The notes below the pieces were generated by a model. That model did no database searches. It was not told the DNA's origin and was given only the letters and a program-made list of their open reading frames with translations. Positions 50,445 to 62,300 of a DNA stretch of 64,000 nt are shown piece after piece. Made by a program: the position numbers and the translations under genes. Positions within the stretch are counted from its first letter, which is position 1. The number at the start of each line of letters is the position of its first letter. The stretch is taken from NCBI RefSeq assembly GCF_048773025.1, contig NC_133546.1, positions 90,909,104 through 90,973,103 on the forward strand, read 5' to 3'. The stretch comes from Camelus bactrianus (taxonomy: Eukaryota; Chordata; Mammalia; Artiodactyla; Camelidae).

Positions 50445-52165
50445 GAAATTTAGGGATTGATCTGGAAATGCAGGTAGCATGTAGTGCCTCCCTCTGTACA
50501 GGGGCGGTAATTAGCGGTTTTCCCATCGAGGGAACACATGTGACTCCACGAGGCTGCGTGAAGTGCGGCCCCAAACCTCCCACACAAATTCAGACTCGTT
50601 CCGGAATTCTGAGTGTGGGGAAGTCAAGTCTTCGGTCTGAAGCGCCTGGTATCACCTAGGGGCCCTCCACGTGTCTTCCCGATTGTCTCCTATTGCGGGC
50701 GGCCGGTGAAAATCGGTCGTTGGACTGGAAAACAGGTAGCATCTAGTGCCTCCCCCTGTAAAGATGAGGTAATCAGCGGACTTCCCACTGCCAAGGAACA
50801 CCTGAGACACCAGGCAGCTGCGTGGAGGTCGGCCCCAAACCTCCCCAACCCACTCGGCCGCGTTCCAGAATTCTGAGTGTGGCGATGTTCCGTCCTCGTT
50901 CTGCAGCGCCTGGGAACTCCTAGTAGCCCTCCACCTGTCTTCCCCGAGTGTATCCTAGAGCGGGCTGCCGGGGAAATTCGGGGGTTGGGTTGGAAATGCA
51001 GGTAGCCTCTAGTGCCTCCCACTGGACAGATGCGTTAATTAGCGGACTTCCCACTGGCAGGGAACAAATGTGACACCAGGCAGCTGCGTGGATGGCGGCC
51101 CCAAAACTCCCCCACCCACTCGACCCCGTTCCGTAATTCTGAGTGTAGCGAGGTTCCGTCCTCTGTATGCAGCGCCTGGGATATCCTAGGAGCCCTCCGT
51201 ATGTCTTCCCTGAGTGTCTCCTAGTGCGGGCATTGGGGAAAGTCGGTGGTTGGGCTGGATATGCAGGTAGCATCTAGTGACTCCCCCTGGACAGTTGAGG
51301 TATTTAGCGGACTTCCCCCTGCCAGGGAACACCTGTGACACCAGGCAGTTGCGTGTAGGGCGGCCCCAAACCTCCCCAACCCACTCGGCCGCGTTCCAGA
51401 ATTCTGAGTGTGGCGAGGTTCCGTCCTCGTTCTGCAGCGCCTGGGAACTCCTAGGAGCCCTCCGCCTGTCTTCCCCGAGTGTATCCTAGAGCGGGCTGCC
51501 GGGTAAATTCGGGGGTTGGGCTGGAAATGCAGGTAGCATCTAGTGCCTACCCCTGGACAGATGAGGTAACTAGCGGACTTCCTCATGCCAGGGAACACTT
51601 GTGACACCAGGCAACTGCGTGGATGGCGGCCCCAATACTCCCAGACCCACTCGACCCCGTTCCGGAATTATTAGTGTGGCGAGGTTTCGTCCTCTGTCTG
51701 CAGCGTCTGGGATCTCCCAGGAGTCCACCGCGTTTCTTCCCCGAGTGTCTCCTATTGCAGGCTGCCTGGGAAATACGGTGGTTGGGCTGGAAATATAGGT
51801 AGCATCTAGTGCCTCCCCCTGGACAGATGAGGTAATTAGCGGAATTCCCCCTGCCAGGGAACACCTGTGACACCAGGCATCTGCGTGGAAGGCGGCCCCA
51901 AACCTCCCCCACCCACTCGACCGTGTTCCGGAATTCTGAGTGTGGGGAGGTTCCGTCCTCTGTCTGCAGCGCCTGGGATCTCCTAGGAGAATTCCGCGTG
52001 TCTTCCAAGAGTGTCTCCTAGTGCGTGCTGCCGGGAAAACGCGGGGGAAAGGCTAGAAATGCAGGTAGCATCTAGTGCCTCACCCTGGACAGATGAGGTA
52101 ATAAGCGGACTTCCCCCTGCCAGGGAACACCTCTGACACCAGGCAGCTGCGTGGAGGGCTGCCCC
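50445..52165. repeat. Displaced paralogous block, right member
   Basis: This is the counterpart of 44880-46530 at +5565 bp, up to about 52095. B1 marker at 50621. The last stretch ends inside a monomer where class A sequence (GGGCTGCCCC) switches at 52166 to the class B type that starts the 27-mer HOR. Confidence 0.8.
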
Positions 52166-55100
52166 AAACCTCTCCCACCCACTCTGCCGCGTTCCTGAAT
52201 TCTGAGTGTGGGGAGGTCCGTACACATTCTGCAGCGCCTGGGATCTCCTAGGAGCCCTCCATGTGTCTTCCCCTAGTGTTCCCTAGTGCGGGCTGCCGGG
52301 GAAATTTGGGGATTGGGCTGGAAATGCAGGTAGCATGTAGTGCCTCCCTCTGTACAGGGGCGGTAATTAGCGGTTTTCCCATCGAGGGAACACATGTGAC
52401 ACCACGCAGCTGCGTGAAGTGCGGCCCCAAACCTCCCACACACATTCAGACTCGTTCCGGAATTCTGAGTGTGGGGAAGTCAAGTCTTCGGTCTGAAGCA
52501 CCTGGTATCACCTAGGGGCCCTCCACGTGTCTACCCGAGTGACTCCTAGTGCGGGCTGCCTGTGAAAAACGGTCGTTGGGATGGAAAAGAAGGTAGCATG
52601 TAGTGCCTCCCCCTGGATATTGGAAGTAATTAGCGGATTTACCCTGCAAGGGAACACATGTGACACCAGGCAGCTGCGTGGAGGGCGGCCCCAAACCTCT
52701 CCCACCAACTTGGCCGCGTTCCAGATTTCTGAGTGTGGGGAGATTCCGTACTCTGTCTGCAGAACCTAGGATCTCCTAGTAGCCCTCCGGGTGTCTTCCC
52801 CGAGTGTCTCCTAGTGCGGGATCCCGGGGAAAGGCGGAGGTTGGGCTGGAAATGCAGGTAGCATGTAGTGCCTCGCCCTGGACAGGGGAGGTAATTAGCG
52901 GAATTCCCCCTGCCAGGGAACACATGTGACACCAGGCATCTGTGTGGAGGGTGGTCCAAATCATCCCCCACCCACTCGGCCGCGTTCCGAAATTCTGAGT
53001 GTGGGGAAGTTCCGTAATCTGTCTGCATTGCCTGGGATCTCCTAGGATCCCTCCGCGTGTCTTCCCCGAGTGTATCCTAGTGCGGGGTGCCGGGGAAATG
53101 CGGGGGTTGTGCTGGAAATACAGGTAGTATATAGTGCCTTCCCGTGGGGAGGGGAGGTAATTAGCGGACCTCCCCCATGTAGGGAAAACCTGTGACACGA
53201 GGAAGCTGCGTGGAGGGCGGCCACAAACCTCTCCCACCCACTCTGCCGCGTTCCTGAATTCTGAGTGTGGGGAGGTCCTTACACATTCTGCAGCGCCTGG
53301 GATTTCCTAGGAGCCCTCCATGTGTCTTCCCCTAGTGTTCCCTAGTGCGGGCTGCCGGGGAAAGCCAGGGGTTGGGCTGGAAATGTAGGTAGCATCTATT
53401 GCCTCCCCCTGTACAGATGAGGTAATTAGCGGAATTCCCCCTGCCAGGGAACACCTGTGACACCACGCATCTTCGTGGAAGTCGGCCCCAATCCTCCCCC
53501 ACCCACTCGACCGTGTTCCGGAATTCTGAGTGTGGGGAGGTTCCGTCCTATGTCTGCAGCGCCTGGGATCACCTAGGAGCCTTCCGCGTGTCTTCCAAGA
53601 GTGTCTCCTAGTGCGGGCTGCCGGGAAATGCGGGGGATAGGCTAGAAATGCAGGTAGCATCTAGTGCCTCCCCCTGGACAGATGAGGTAATAAGCGGACT
53701 TCCCCCTGACAGGGAACACCTGTGACACCAGGCAGCTGCGTGGAGGGCTGCCCCAAACTTCCCCCACCCACTCGACCCCGTTCCGTAATTCTGAGTGTAG
53801 CGAGGTTCCGTCCTCTGTATGCAGCGCCTGGGATATCCTAGGAGCCCTCCGTATGTCTTCCCTGAGTGTCTCCTTGTGCGGGCATTGGGGAAAGTCGGTG
53901 GTTGGGCTGGATAAGCACGTAGCATCTAGTGACTCCCCCTGGACAGATGAGGTATTTAGCGGACTTCCCCCTGCCAGGGAACACCTGTGACACCAGGCAG
54001 TTGCGTGTAGGGCGGCCCCAAACCTCCCCCACACACTAGGCCGGGTTCCGGTATTCTGAGTGTGGGGAGGTTCCATCCTATGTCTGCAGCGCCTTGGATC
54101 TCCTAGGAGTCCACAGCGTTTCTTCCCCGAGTGTCTCCTATTGCAGGCTGCCTGGGAAAGACGGTGGTTGGGCTGGAAATGTAGGTAGCATCTAGTGCCT
54201 CCCCCTGGACAGATGAGGTAATTAGCGGAATTCCCCCTGCCAGGGAACACCTGTGACACCAGGCAACTGCGTGGAAGGCGGCCCCAAACCTCCCCCACCC
54301 ACTCGACCCTGTTCCGGAATTCTGAGTGTGGGGAGGTTCCGTCCTCTGTCTGCAGCGCCTGGGATCTCCTAGGAGACTTCCGCGTGTCTTCCACGAGTGT
54401 CTCCTAGTGCGGGCTGCCGGGAAAACGCGGGGGATATGCTAGAAATGCAGGTAGCATCTAGTGCCTCACCCTGGACAGATGAGGTAATAAGCGGACTTCC
54501 CCCTGCCAGGGAACACCTGTGACACCAGGCAGTTGCGTGAAGGGCTGCCCCAAACCTCCCACACACACTAGGACACGTTCCAGAATTCTGAGTGTGGCGA
54601 GGTTCCGTCCTCTGTATTCAGCGCCTGGGATCTCCTAGGATCCCTCCGCGTTACTTCCCCGAGTGTATCCTACTGTGGTGTGCCGGGGAAATGCGGAGGT
54701 TGGGCTGGAAATACAGGTAGTATATAGTGCCTCCCCCTGGACAGGGGAGGTAATTAGCGGACTTCCCCCTTGTAGGGAACACCTGTGACACGAGGCAGCT
54801 GCTTGGAGGGCGGCCACAAACCTCTCCCACCCACTCTGCCGCGTTCCTGAATTCTGAGTGTGGGGAGGTCCGTACACTTTCTGCAGCGCCTGGGATTTCC
54901 TAGGAGCCCTCCATGTGTCTTCCCCTAGTGTCTCCTAGTGCGAGCTGCCGGGGAAATTTGGGGATTGGGCTGGAAATGCAGGTAGCATGTAGTGCCTCCC
55001 TCTGTACAGGGGCGGTAATTAGCGGTTTTCCCATCGAGGGAACACATGTGACTCCACGAGGCTGCGTGAAGTGCGGCCCCAAACCTCCCACACACATTCA

Positions 55101-58100
55101 GACTCGTTCCGGAATTCTGAGTGTGGGGAAGTCAAGTCTTCGGTCTGAAGCGCCTGGTATCACCTAGGGGCCCTCCACGTGTCTTCCCGATTGTCTCCTA
55201 TTGCGGGCGGCCGGTGAAAAACGGTCGTTGGACTGGAAAACAGGTAGCATCTAGTGCCTCCCCCTGTAAAGATGAGGTAATTAGCGGACTTCCCACTGCC
55301 AGGGAACACCTGTGAAACCAGGCAGCTGCGTGGAGGTCGGCCCCAAACCTCCCCAACCCACTTGGCCGCGTTCCAGAATTCTGAGTGTGGCGATGTTCCG
55401 TCCTCGTTCTGCAGCGCCTGGGAACTCCTAGGAGCCCTCCGCCTGTCTTCCCCGAGTGTATCCTAGAGCGGGCTGCCGGGGAAAGTCGGGGGTTGGGTTG
55501 GAAATGCAGGTAGCCTCTAGTGCCTCCCACTGGACAGATGCGTTAATTAGCGGACTTCCCACTGGCAGGGAACAAATGTGACACCAGGCAGCTGCGTGGA
55601 TGGCGGCCCCAAACCTCCCCCACCCACTCGACCCCGTTCCATAATTCTGAGTGTAGCGAGGTTCCGTCCTCTGTATGCAGCGCCTGGGATATCCTGGGAG
55701 CCCTCCGTATGTCTTCCCTGAGTGTCTCCTAGTGCGGGCATTGGGGAAAGTCGGTGGTTGGGCTGGATATGCAGGTAGCATCTAGTGACTCCCCCTGGAC
55801 TTTTGAGGTATTTAGCGGACTTCCCCCTGCCAGGGAACACCTGTGACACCAGGCAGTTGCTTGTAGGTCGGCCCCAAACCTCCCCAACCCACTCGGCCGC
55901 GTTTCAGAATTCTGAGTGTGGCGAGGTTCCGTCCTCGTTCTGCAGCGCCTGGGAACTCCTAGGAGCCCTCCGCCTGTCTTCCCCGAGTGTATCCTAGAGC
56001 GGGCATTGGGGAAAGTCGGTGGTTGGGCTGGAAATGCAGGTAGCATCTAGTGCCTCCCCCTGGACAGATGAGGTAATTAGCGGAATTCCCCCTGCCAGGG
56101 AACACCTGTGACACCAGGCATCTGCGTGGAAGGCGGCCCCAAACCTCCCCCACCCACTCGACCGTGTTCCGGAATTCTGAGTGTGGGGAGGTTCCGTCCT
56201 CTGTCTGCAGCGACTGGGATCTCCGAGGAGCCTTCCGCGTGTCTTCCAAGAGTGTCTCCTAGTGCGGGCTGCCGGGAAAACGCGGGGGAAATGCTAGAAA
56301 TGCAGGTAGCATCTAGTGCCTCACCCTGGACAGATGAGGTAATAAGCGGACTTCCCCCTGCCAGGGAACACCTGTGACACCAGGCAGCTGCGTGGAGGGC
56401 TGCCCCAAACCTCCCCGACACACTAGGACGCGTTTCAGAATTCTGAGTGTTGCGAGGTTCCGTCCTCTGTATTCAGCGCCTGGGATCTCGTAGGATCCCT
56501 CCGCGTTACTTCCCCGAGTGTATCCTACTGTGGTGTGCCGGGGAAATGCGGGGGTTGGGCTGGAAATACAGGTAGTATATAGTGCCTCCCCCTGGACAGG
56601 GGAGGTAATTAGCGGACTTCCCCCTTGTAGGGAACACCTGTGACACGAGGCAGCTGCGTGGAAGGCGGCCACAAACCTCTCCCACCCACTCTGCCTCGTT
56701 CCTGAATTCTGAGTGTGGGGAGGTCCGTACACTTTCTGCAGCGCCTGGGATTTCCTAGGAGCCCTCCATGTGTCTTCCCCTAGTGTCACCTAGTGCGGGC
56801 TGCCGGGGAAATTTGGGGATTGGGCTGGAAATGAAGGTAGCATGTAGTTCCTCCCTCTGTACAGGGGCGGTAATTAGTGGATTTCCCATCAAGGGAACAC
56901 ATGTGACACCACGCAGCTGCGTGAAGGGCGGCCCCAAACCTCCCACACACATTCGGACTCGTTCCGGAATTCTGACTGTTGGGAGGTTCCGTCCTCTGTC
57001 TGCAGCGCCTGGGATCTCCTAGGAGCCATCCGCGTGCCTTCCACGAGTGTATCCTAGTGCGGGCTGCCGGGAAAACGTGGGGGATAGGCTAGAAATGCAG
57101 GTAGCATCTAGTGCCTCCCCCTGGACAGATGAGGTAATAAGCGGACTTCCCCCTGCCAGGGAACACCTGTGACACCAGGCAGCTGCGTGGATGGCGGCCC
57201 CAAACCTCCCCCACCCAATCGACCCCGACCGTAATTCTGAGTGTAGCGAGGTTCCGTCCTCTGTATGCAGCGCCTGGGATATCCTAGGAGCCCTCCGTAT
57301 GTCTTCCCTGAGTGTCTCCTAGTGCGGGCATTGGGGAAAGTCGGTGGTTGGGCTGGATACGCACGTAGCATCTAGTGACTCCCCCTGGACAGATGAGGTA
57401 TTTAGCGGACTTCCCCCTGCCAGGGAACACCTGTGACACCAGGCAGTTGCGTGTAGGGCGGCCCCAAACCTCCCCAACACACTAGGCCGGGTTCCGGTAT
57501 TCTGAGTGTGGGGAGGTTCCATCCTATGTCTGCAGCGCCTTGGATCTCCTAGGAGCCCTCAGCGTGTCTTCCCTGAGTGTCTCCTAGTGCAGGCTGCCGG
57601 GGAAAGCCGGGGGGGCTGGAAATGCAGGTAGCATCTAGTGCCTCCCCCTGGAAAGTTGAGGTAATTAGCGGAATTCCCACTGCCAGGGAACACCTGTGAC
57701 ACCAGGCAGCTGCGTGGAGGTCGGCCCCAAACCTCCCCAACCCACTCGGCCGCGTTCCAGAATTCTGAGTGTGGCGAGGTTCCGTCCTCATTCTGCAGCG
57801 CCTGGGAACTCCTAGGAGCCCTCCGCCTGTCTTCCCCGAGTGTATCCTAGAGCGGGCTGCCGGGGAAAGTCGGGGGTTGGGCTGGAAATGCAGGTAGCAT
57901 CTAGTGCCTCCCCCTGGACAGAAGAGGTAATTAGCGGACTTCCTCATGCCAGGGAACACTTGTGACACCAGGCAACTGCGTGGATGGCGGCCCAAAACTC
58001 CCACAACCACTTGACCACGTTCCGGAATTATTAGTGTGGCGAGGTTCCGTCCTCTGTCCGCAGCGCCTGGGATCTCCTAGGAGTCCACAGCGTTTCTTCC

Positions 58101-59323
58101 CCGAGTGTCTCCTATTGCAGGCTGCCTGGGAAAGACGGTGGTTGGGCTGGAAATGTAGGTAGCATCTAGTGCCTCCCCCTGGACAGATGAGGTATTTAGC
58201 GGACTTCCCCCTGCCAGGGAACACCTGTGACACCAGGCAGTTGCGTGTAGGTCGGCCCCAAACCTCCCCAACCCACTCGGCCGCGTTTCAGAATTCTGAG
58301 TGTGGCGAGGTTCCGTCCTCGTTCTGCAGCGCCTGGGAACTCCTAGGAGCCCTCCGACTGTCTTCCCCGAGTGTATCCTAGAGCGGGCTGCCGGGGAAAG
58401 TCGGGGGTTGGGCTGGAAATGCAGGTAGCATCTAGTGCCTACCCCTGGACAGATGAGGTAATTAGCGGACTTCCTCATGCCAGGGAACACTTGTGACACC
58501 AGGCAACTGCGTGGATGGCGGCCCCAAAACTCCCAGACCCACTCGACCACGTTCCGGAATTATTAGTGTGGCGAGGTTCCGTCCTCTGTCTGCAGCGCCT
58601 GGGATCTCCTAGGAGTCCACAGCGTTTCTTCCCCGAGTGTCTCCTATTGCAGGCTGCCTGGGAAAGACGGTGGTTGGGCTGGAAATGTAGGTAGCATCTA
58701 GTGCCTCCCCCTGGACAGATGAGGTAATTAGCGGAATTCCCCCTGCCAGGGAACACCTGTGACACCAGGCATCTGCGTGGAAGGCGGCCCCAAACCTCCC
58801 CCACCCACTCGACCGTGTTCCGGAATTCTGAGTGTGGGGAGGTTCCGTCCTCTGTCTGCAGCGCCTGGGATCTCCTAGGAGACTTCCGCGTGTCTTCCAC
58901 GAGTGTCTCCTAGTGCGGGCTGCCGGGAAAACGCGGGGGATATGCTAGAAATGCAGGTAGAATCTAGTGCCTCACCCTGGACAGATGAGGTAATAAGCGG
59001 ACTTCCCCCTGCCAGGGAACACCTGTGACACCAGGCAGTTGCGTGAAGGGCTGCCCCAAACCTCCCACACACACTAGGACACGTTCCAGAATTCTGAGTG
59101 TGGCGAGGTTCCGTCCTCTGTATTCAGCGCCTGGGATCTCCTAGGATCCCTCCGCGTTACTTCCCCGAGTGTATCCTACTGTGTTGTGCCGGGGAAATGC
59201 GGAGGTTGGGCTGGAAATACAGGTAGTATATAGTGCCTCCCCCTGGACAGGGGAGGTAATTAGCGGACTTCCCCCTTGTAGGGAACACCTGTGACACGAG
59301 GCAGCTGCTTGGAGGGCGGCCAC
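52166..59323. repeat. 27-monomer HOR (7158 bp), copy 1
   Basis: This 7158 bp unit (27 monomers) is followed directly by a second copy at +7158. It contains three B1 markers or marker-led B runs (52477, 55129, and a related B run near 56500-56990) between class A stretches. Inside the unit, 54369-54950 also resembles 58875-59450 at an offset of 4506 bp (17 monomers). The unit thus holds two related arms of 10 and 17 monomers. I noticed about nine single-base differences from the part of copy 2 that is in the window. Confidence 0.94.
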
Positions 59324-62300
59324 AAACCTCTCCCACCCACTCTGCCGCGTTCCTGAATTCTGAGTGTGGGGAGGTCCGTACACATTCTGCAGCGCCTGGG
59401 ATTTCCTAGGAGCCCTCCATGTGTCTTCCCCTAGTGTTCCCTAGTGCGGGCTGCCGGGGAAATTTGGGGATTGGGCTGGAAATGCAGGTAGCATGTAGTG
59501 CCTCCCTCTGTACAGGGGCGGTAATTAGCGGTTTTCCCATCGAGGGAACACATGTGACACCACGCAGCTGCGTGAAGTGCGGCCCCAAACCTCCCACACA
59601 CATTCAGACTCGTTCCGGAATTCTGAGTGTGGGGAAGTCAAGTCTTCGGTCTGAAGCACCTGGTATCACCTAGGGGCCCTCCACGTGTCTACCCGAGTGA
59701 CTCCTAGTGCGGGCTGCCTGTGAAAAACGGTCGTTGGGATGGAAAAGAAGGTAGCATGTAGTGCCTCCCCCTGGATATTGGAAGTAATTAGCGGATTTAC
59801 CCTGCAAGGGAACACATGTGACACCAGGCAGCTGCGTGGAGGGCGGCCCCAAACCTCTCCCACCAACTTGGCCGCGTTCCAGATTTCTGAGTGTGGGGAG
59901 ATTCCGTACTCTGTCTGCAGAACCTAGGATCTCCTAGTAGCCCTCCGGGTGTCTTCCCCGAGTGTCTCCTAGTGCGGGATCCCGGGGAAAGGCGGAGGTT
60001 GGGCTGGAAATGCAGGTAGCATGTAGTGCCTCGCCCTGGACAGGGGAGGTAATTAGCGGAATTCCCCCTGCCAGGGAACACATGTGACACCAGGCATCTG
60101 TGTGGAGGGTGGTCCAAATCATCCCCCACCCACTCGGCCGCGTTCCGAAATTCTGAGTGTGGGGAAGTTCCGTAATCTGTCTGCAGTGCCTGGGATCTCC
60201 TAGGATCCCTCCGCGTGTCTTCCCCGAGTGTATCCTAGTGCGGGGTGCCGGGGAAATGCGGGGGTTGTGCTGGAAATACAGGTAGTATATAGTGCCTTCC
60301 CGTGGGGAGGGGAGGTAATTAGCGGACCTCCCCCATGTAGGGAAAACCTGTGACACGAGGAAGCTGCGTGGAGGGCGGCCACAAACCTCTCCCACCCACT
60401 CTGCCGCGTTCCTGAATTCTGAGTGTGGGGAGGTCCTTACACATTCTGCAGCGCCTGGGATTTCCTAGGAGCCCTCCATGTGTCTTCCCCTAGTGTTCCC
60501 TAGTGCGGGCTGCCGGGGAAAGCCAGGGGTTGGGCTGGAAATGTAGGTAGCATCTATTGCCTCCCCCTGTACAGATGAGGTAATTAGCGGAATTCCACCT
60601 GCCAGGGAACACCTGTGACACCACGCATCTTCGTGGAAGTCGGCCCCAAACCTCCACCACCCACTCGACCGTGTTCCGGAATTCTGAGTGTGGGGAGGTT
60701 CCGTCCTATGTCTGCAGCGCCTGGGATCACCTAGGAGCCTTCCGCGTGTCTTCCAAGAGTGTCTCCTAGTGCGGGCTGCCGGGAAATGCGGGGGATAGGC
60801 TAGAAATGCAGGTAGCATCTAGTGCCTCCCCCTGGACAGATGAGGTAATAAGCGGACTTCCCCCTGACAGGGAACACCTGTGACACCAGGCAGCTGCGTG
60901 GAGGGCTGCCCCAAACTTCCCCCACCCACTCGACCCCGTTCCGTAATTCTGAGTGTAGCGAGGTTCCGTCCTCTGTATGCAGCGCCTGGGATATCCTAGG
61001 AGCCCTCCGTATGTCTTCCCTGAGTGTCTCCTTGTGCGGGCATTGGGGAAAGTCGGTGGTTGGGCTGGATAAGCACGTAGCATCTAGTGACTCCCCCTGG
61101 ACAGATGAGGTATTTAGCGGACTTCCCCCTGCCAGGGAACACCTGTGACACCAGGCAGTTGCGTGTAGGGCGGCCCCAAACCTCCCCCACACACTAGGCC
61201 GGGTTCCGGTATTCTGAGTGTGGGGAGGTTCCATCCTATGTCTGCAGCGCCTTGGATCTCCTAGGAGTCCACAGCGTTTCTTCCCCGAGTGTCTCCTATT
61301 GCAGGCTGCCTGGGAAAGACGGTGGTTGGGCTGGAAATGTAGGTAGCATCTAGTGCCTCCCCCTGGACAGATGAGGTAATTAGCGGAATTCCCCCTGCCA
61401 GGGAACACCTGTGACACCAGGCAACTGCGTGGAAGGCGGCCCCAAACCTCCCCCACCCACTCGACCCTGTTCCGGAATTCTGAGTGTGGGGAGGTTCCGT
61501 CCTCTGTCTGCAGCGCCTGGGATCTCCTAGGAGACTTCCGCGTGTCTTCCACGAGTGTCTCCTAGTGCGGGCTGCCGGGAAAACGCGGGGGATATGCTAG
61601 AAATGCAGGTAGCATCTAGTGCCTCCCCCTGGACAGATGAGGTAATAAGCGGACTTCCCCCTGCCAGGGAACACCTGTGACACCAGGCAGTTGCGTGAAG
61701 GGCTGCCCCAAACCTCCCACACACACTAGGACACGTTCCAGAATTCTGAGTGTGGCGAGGCTCCGTCCTCTGTATTCAGCGCCTGGGATCTCCTAGGATC
61801 CCTCCGCGTTACTTCCCCGAGTGTATCCTACTGTGGTGTGCCGGGGAAATGCGGAGGTTGGGCTGGAAATACAGGTAGTATATAGTGCCTCCCCCTGGAC
61901 AGGGGAGGTAATTAGCGGACTTCCCCCTTGTAGGGAACACCTGTGACACGAGGCAGCTGATTGGAGGGCGGCCACAAACCTCTCCCACCCACTCTGCCGC
62001 GTTCCTGAATTCTGAGTGTGGGGAGGTCCGTACACTTTCTGCAGCGCCTGGGATTTCCTAGGAGCCCTCCATGTGTCTTCCCCTAGTGTCTCCTAGTGCG
62101 AGCTGCCGGGGAAATTTGGGGATTGGGCTGGAAATGCAGGTAGCATGTAGTGCCTCCCTCTGTACAGGGGCGGTAATTAGCGGTTTTCCCATCGAGGGAA
62201 CACATGTGACTCCACGAGGCTGCGTGAAGTGCGGCCCCAAACCTCCCACACACATTCAGACTCGTTCCGGAATTCTGAGTGTGGGGAAGTCAAGTCTTCG

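Noticed and set aside
53642-54394. Longest minus-strand open frame (250 codons), copy at 60800-61552
   Set aside because: Same reason: its peptide motifs recur in three shifted frames from the same monomer. No start context, intron or domain evidence supports a gene.
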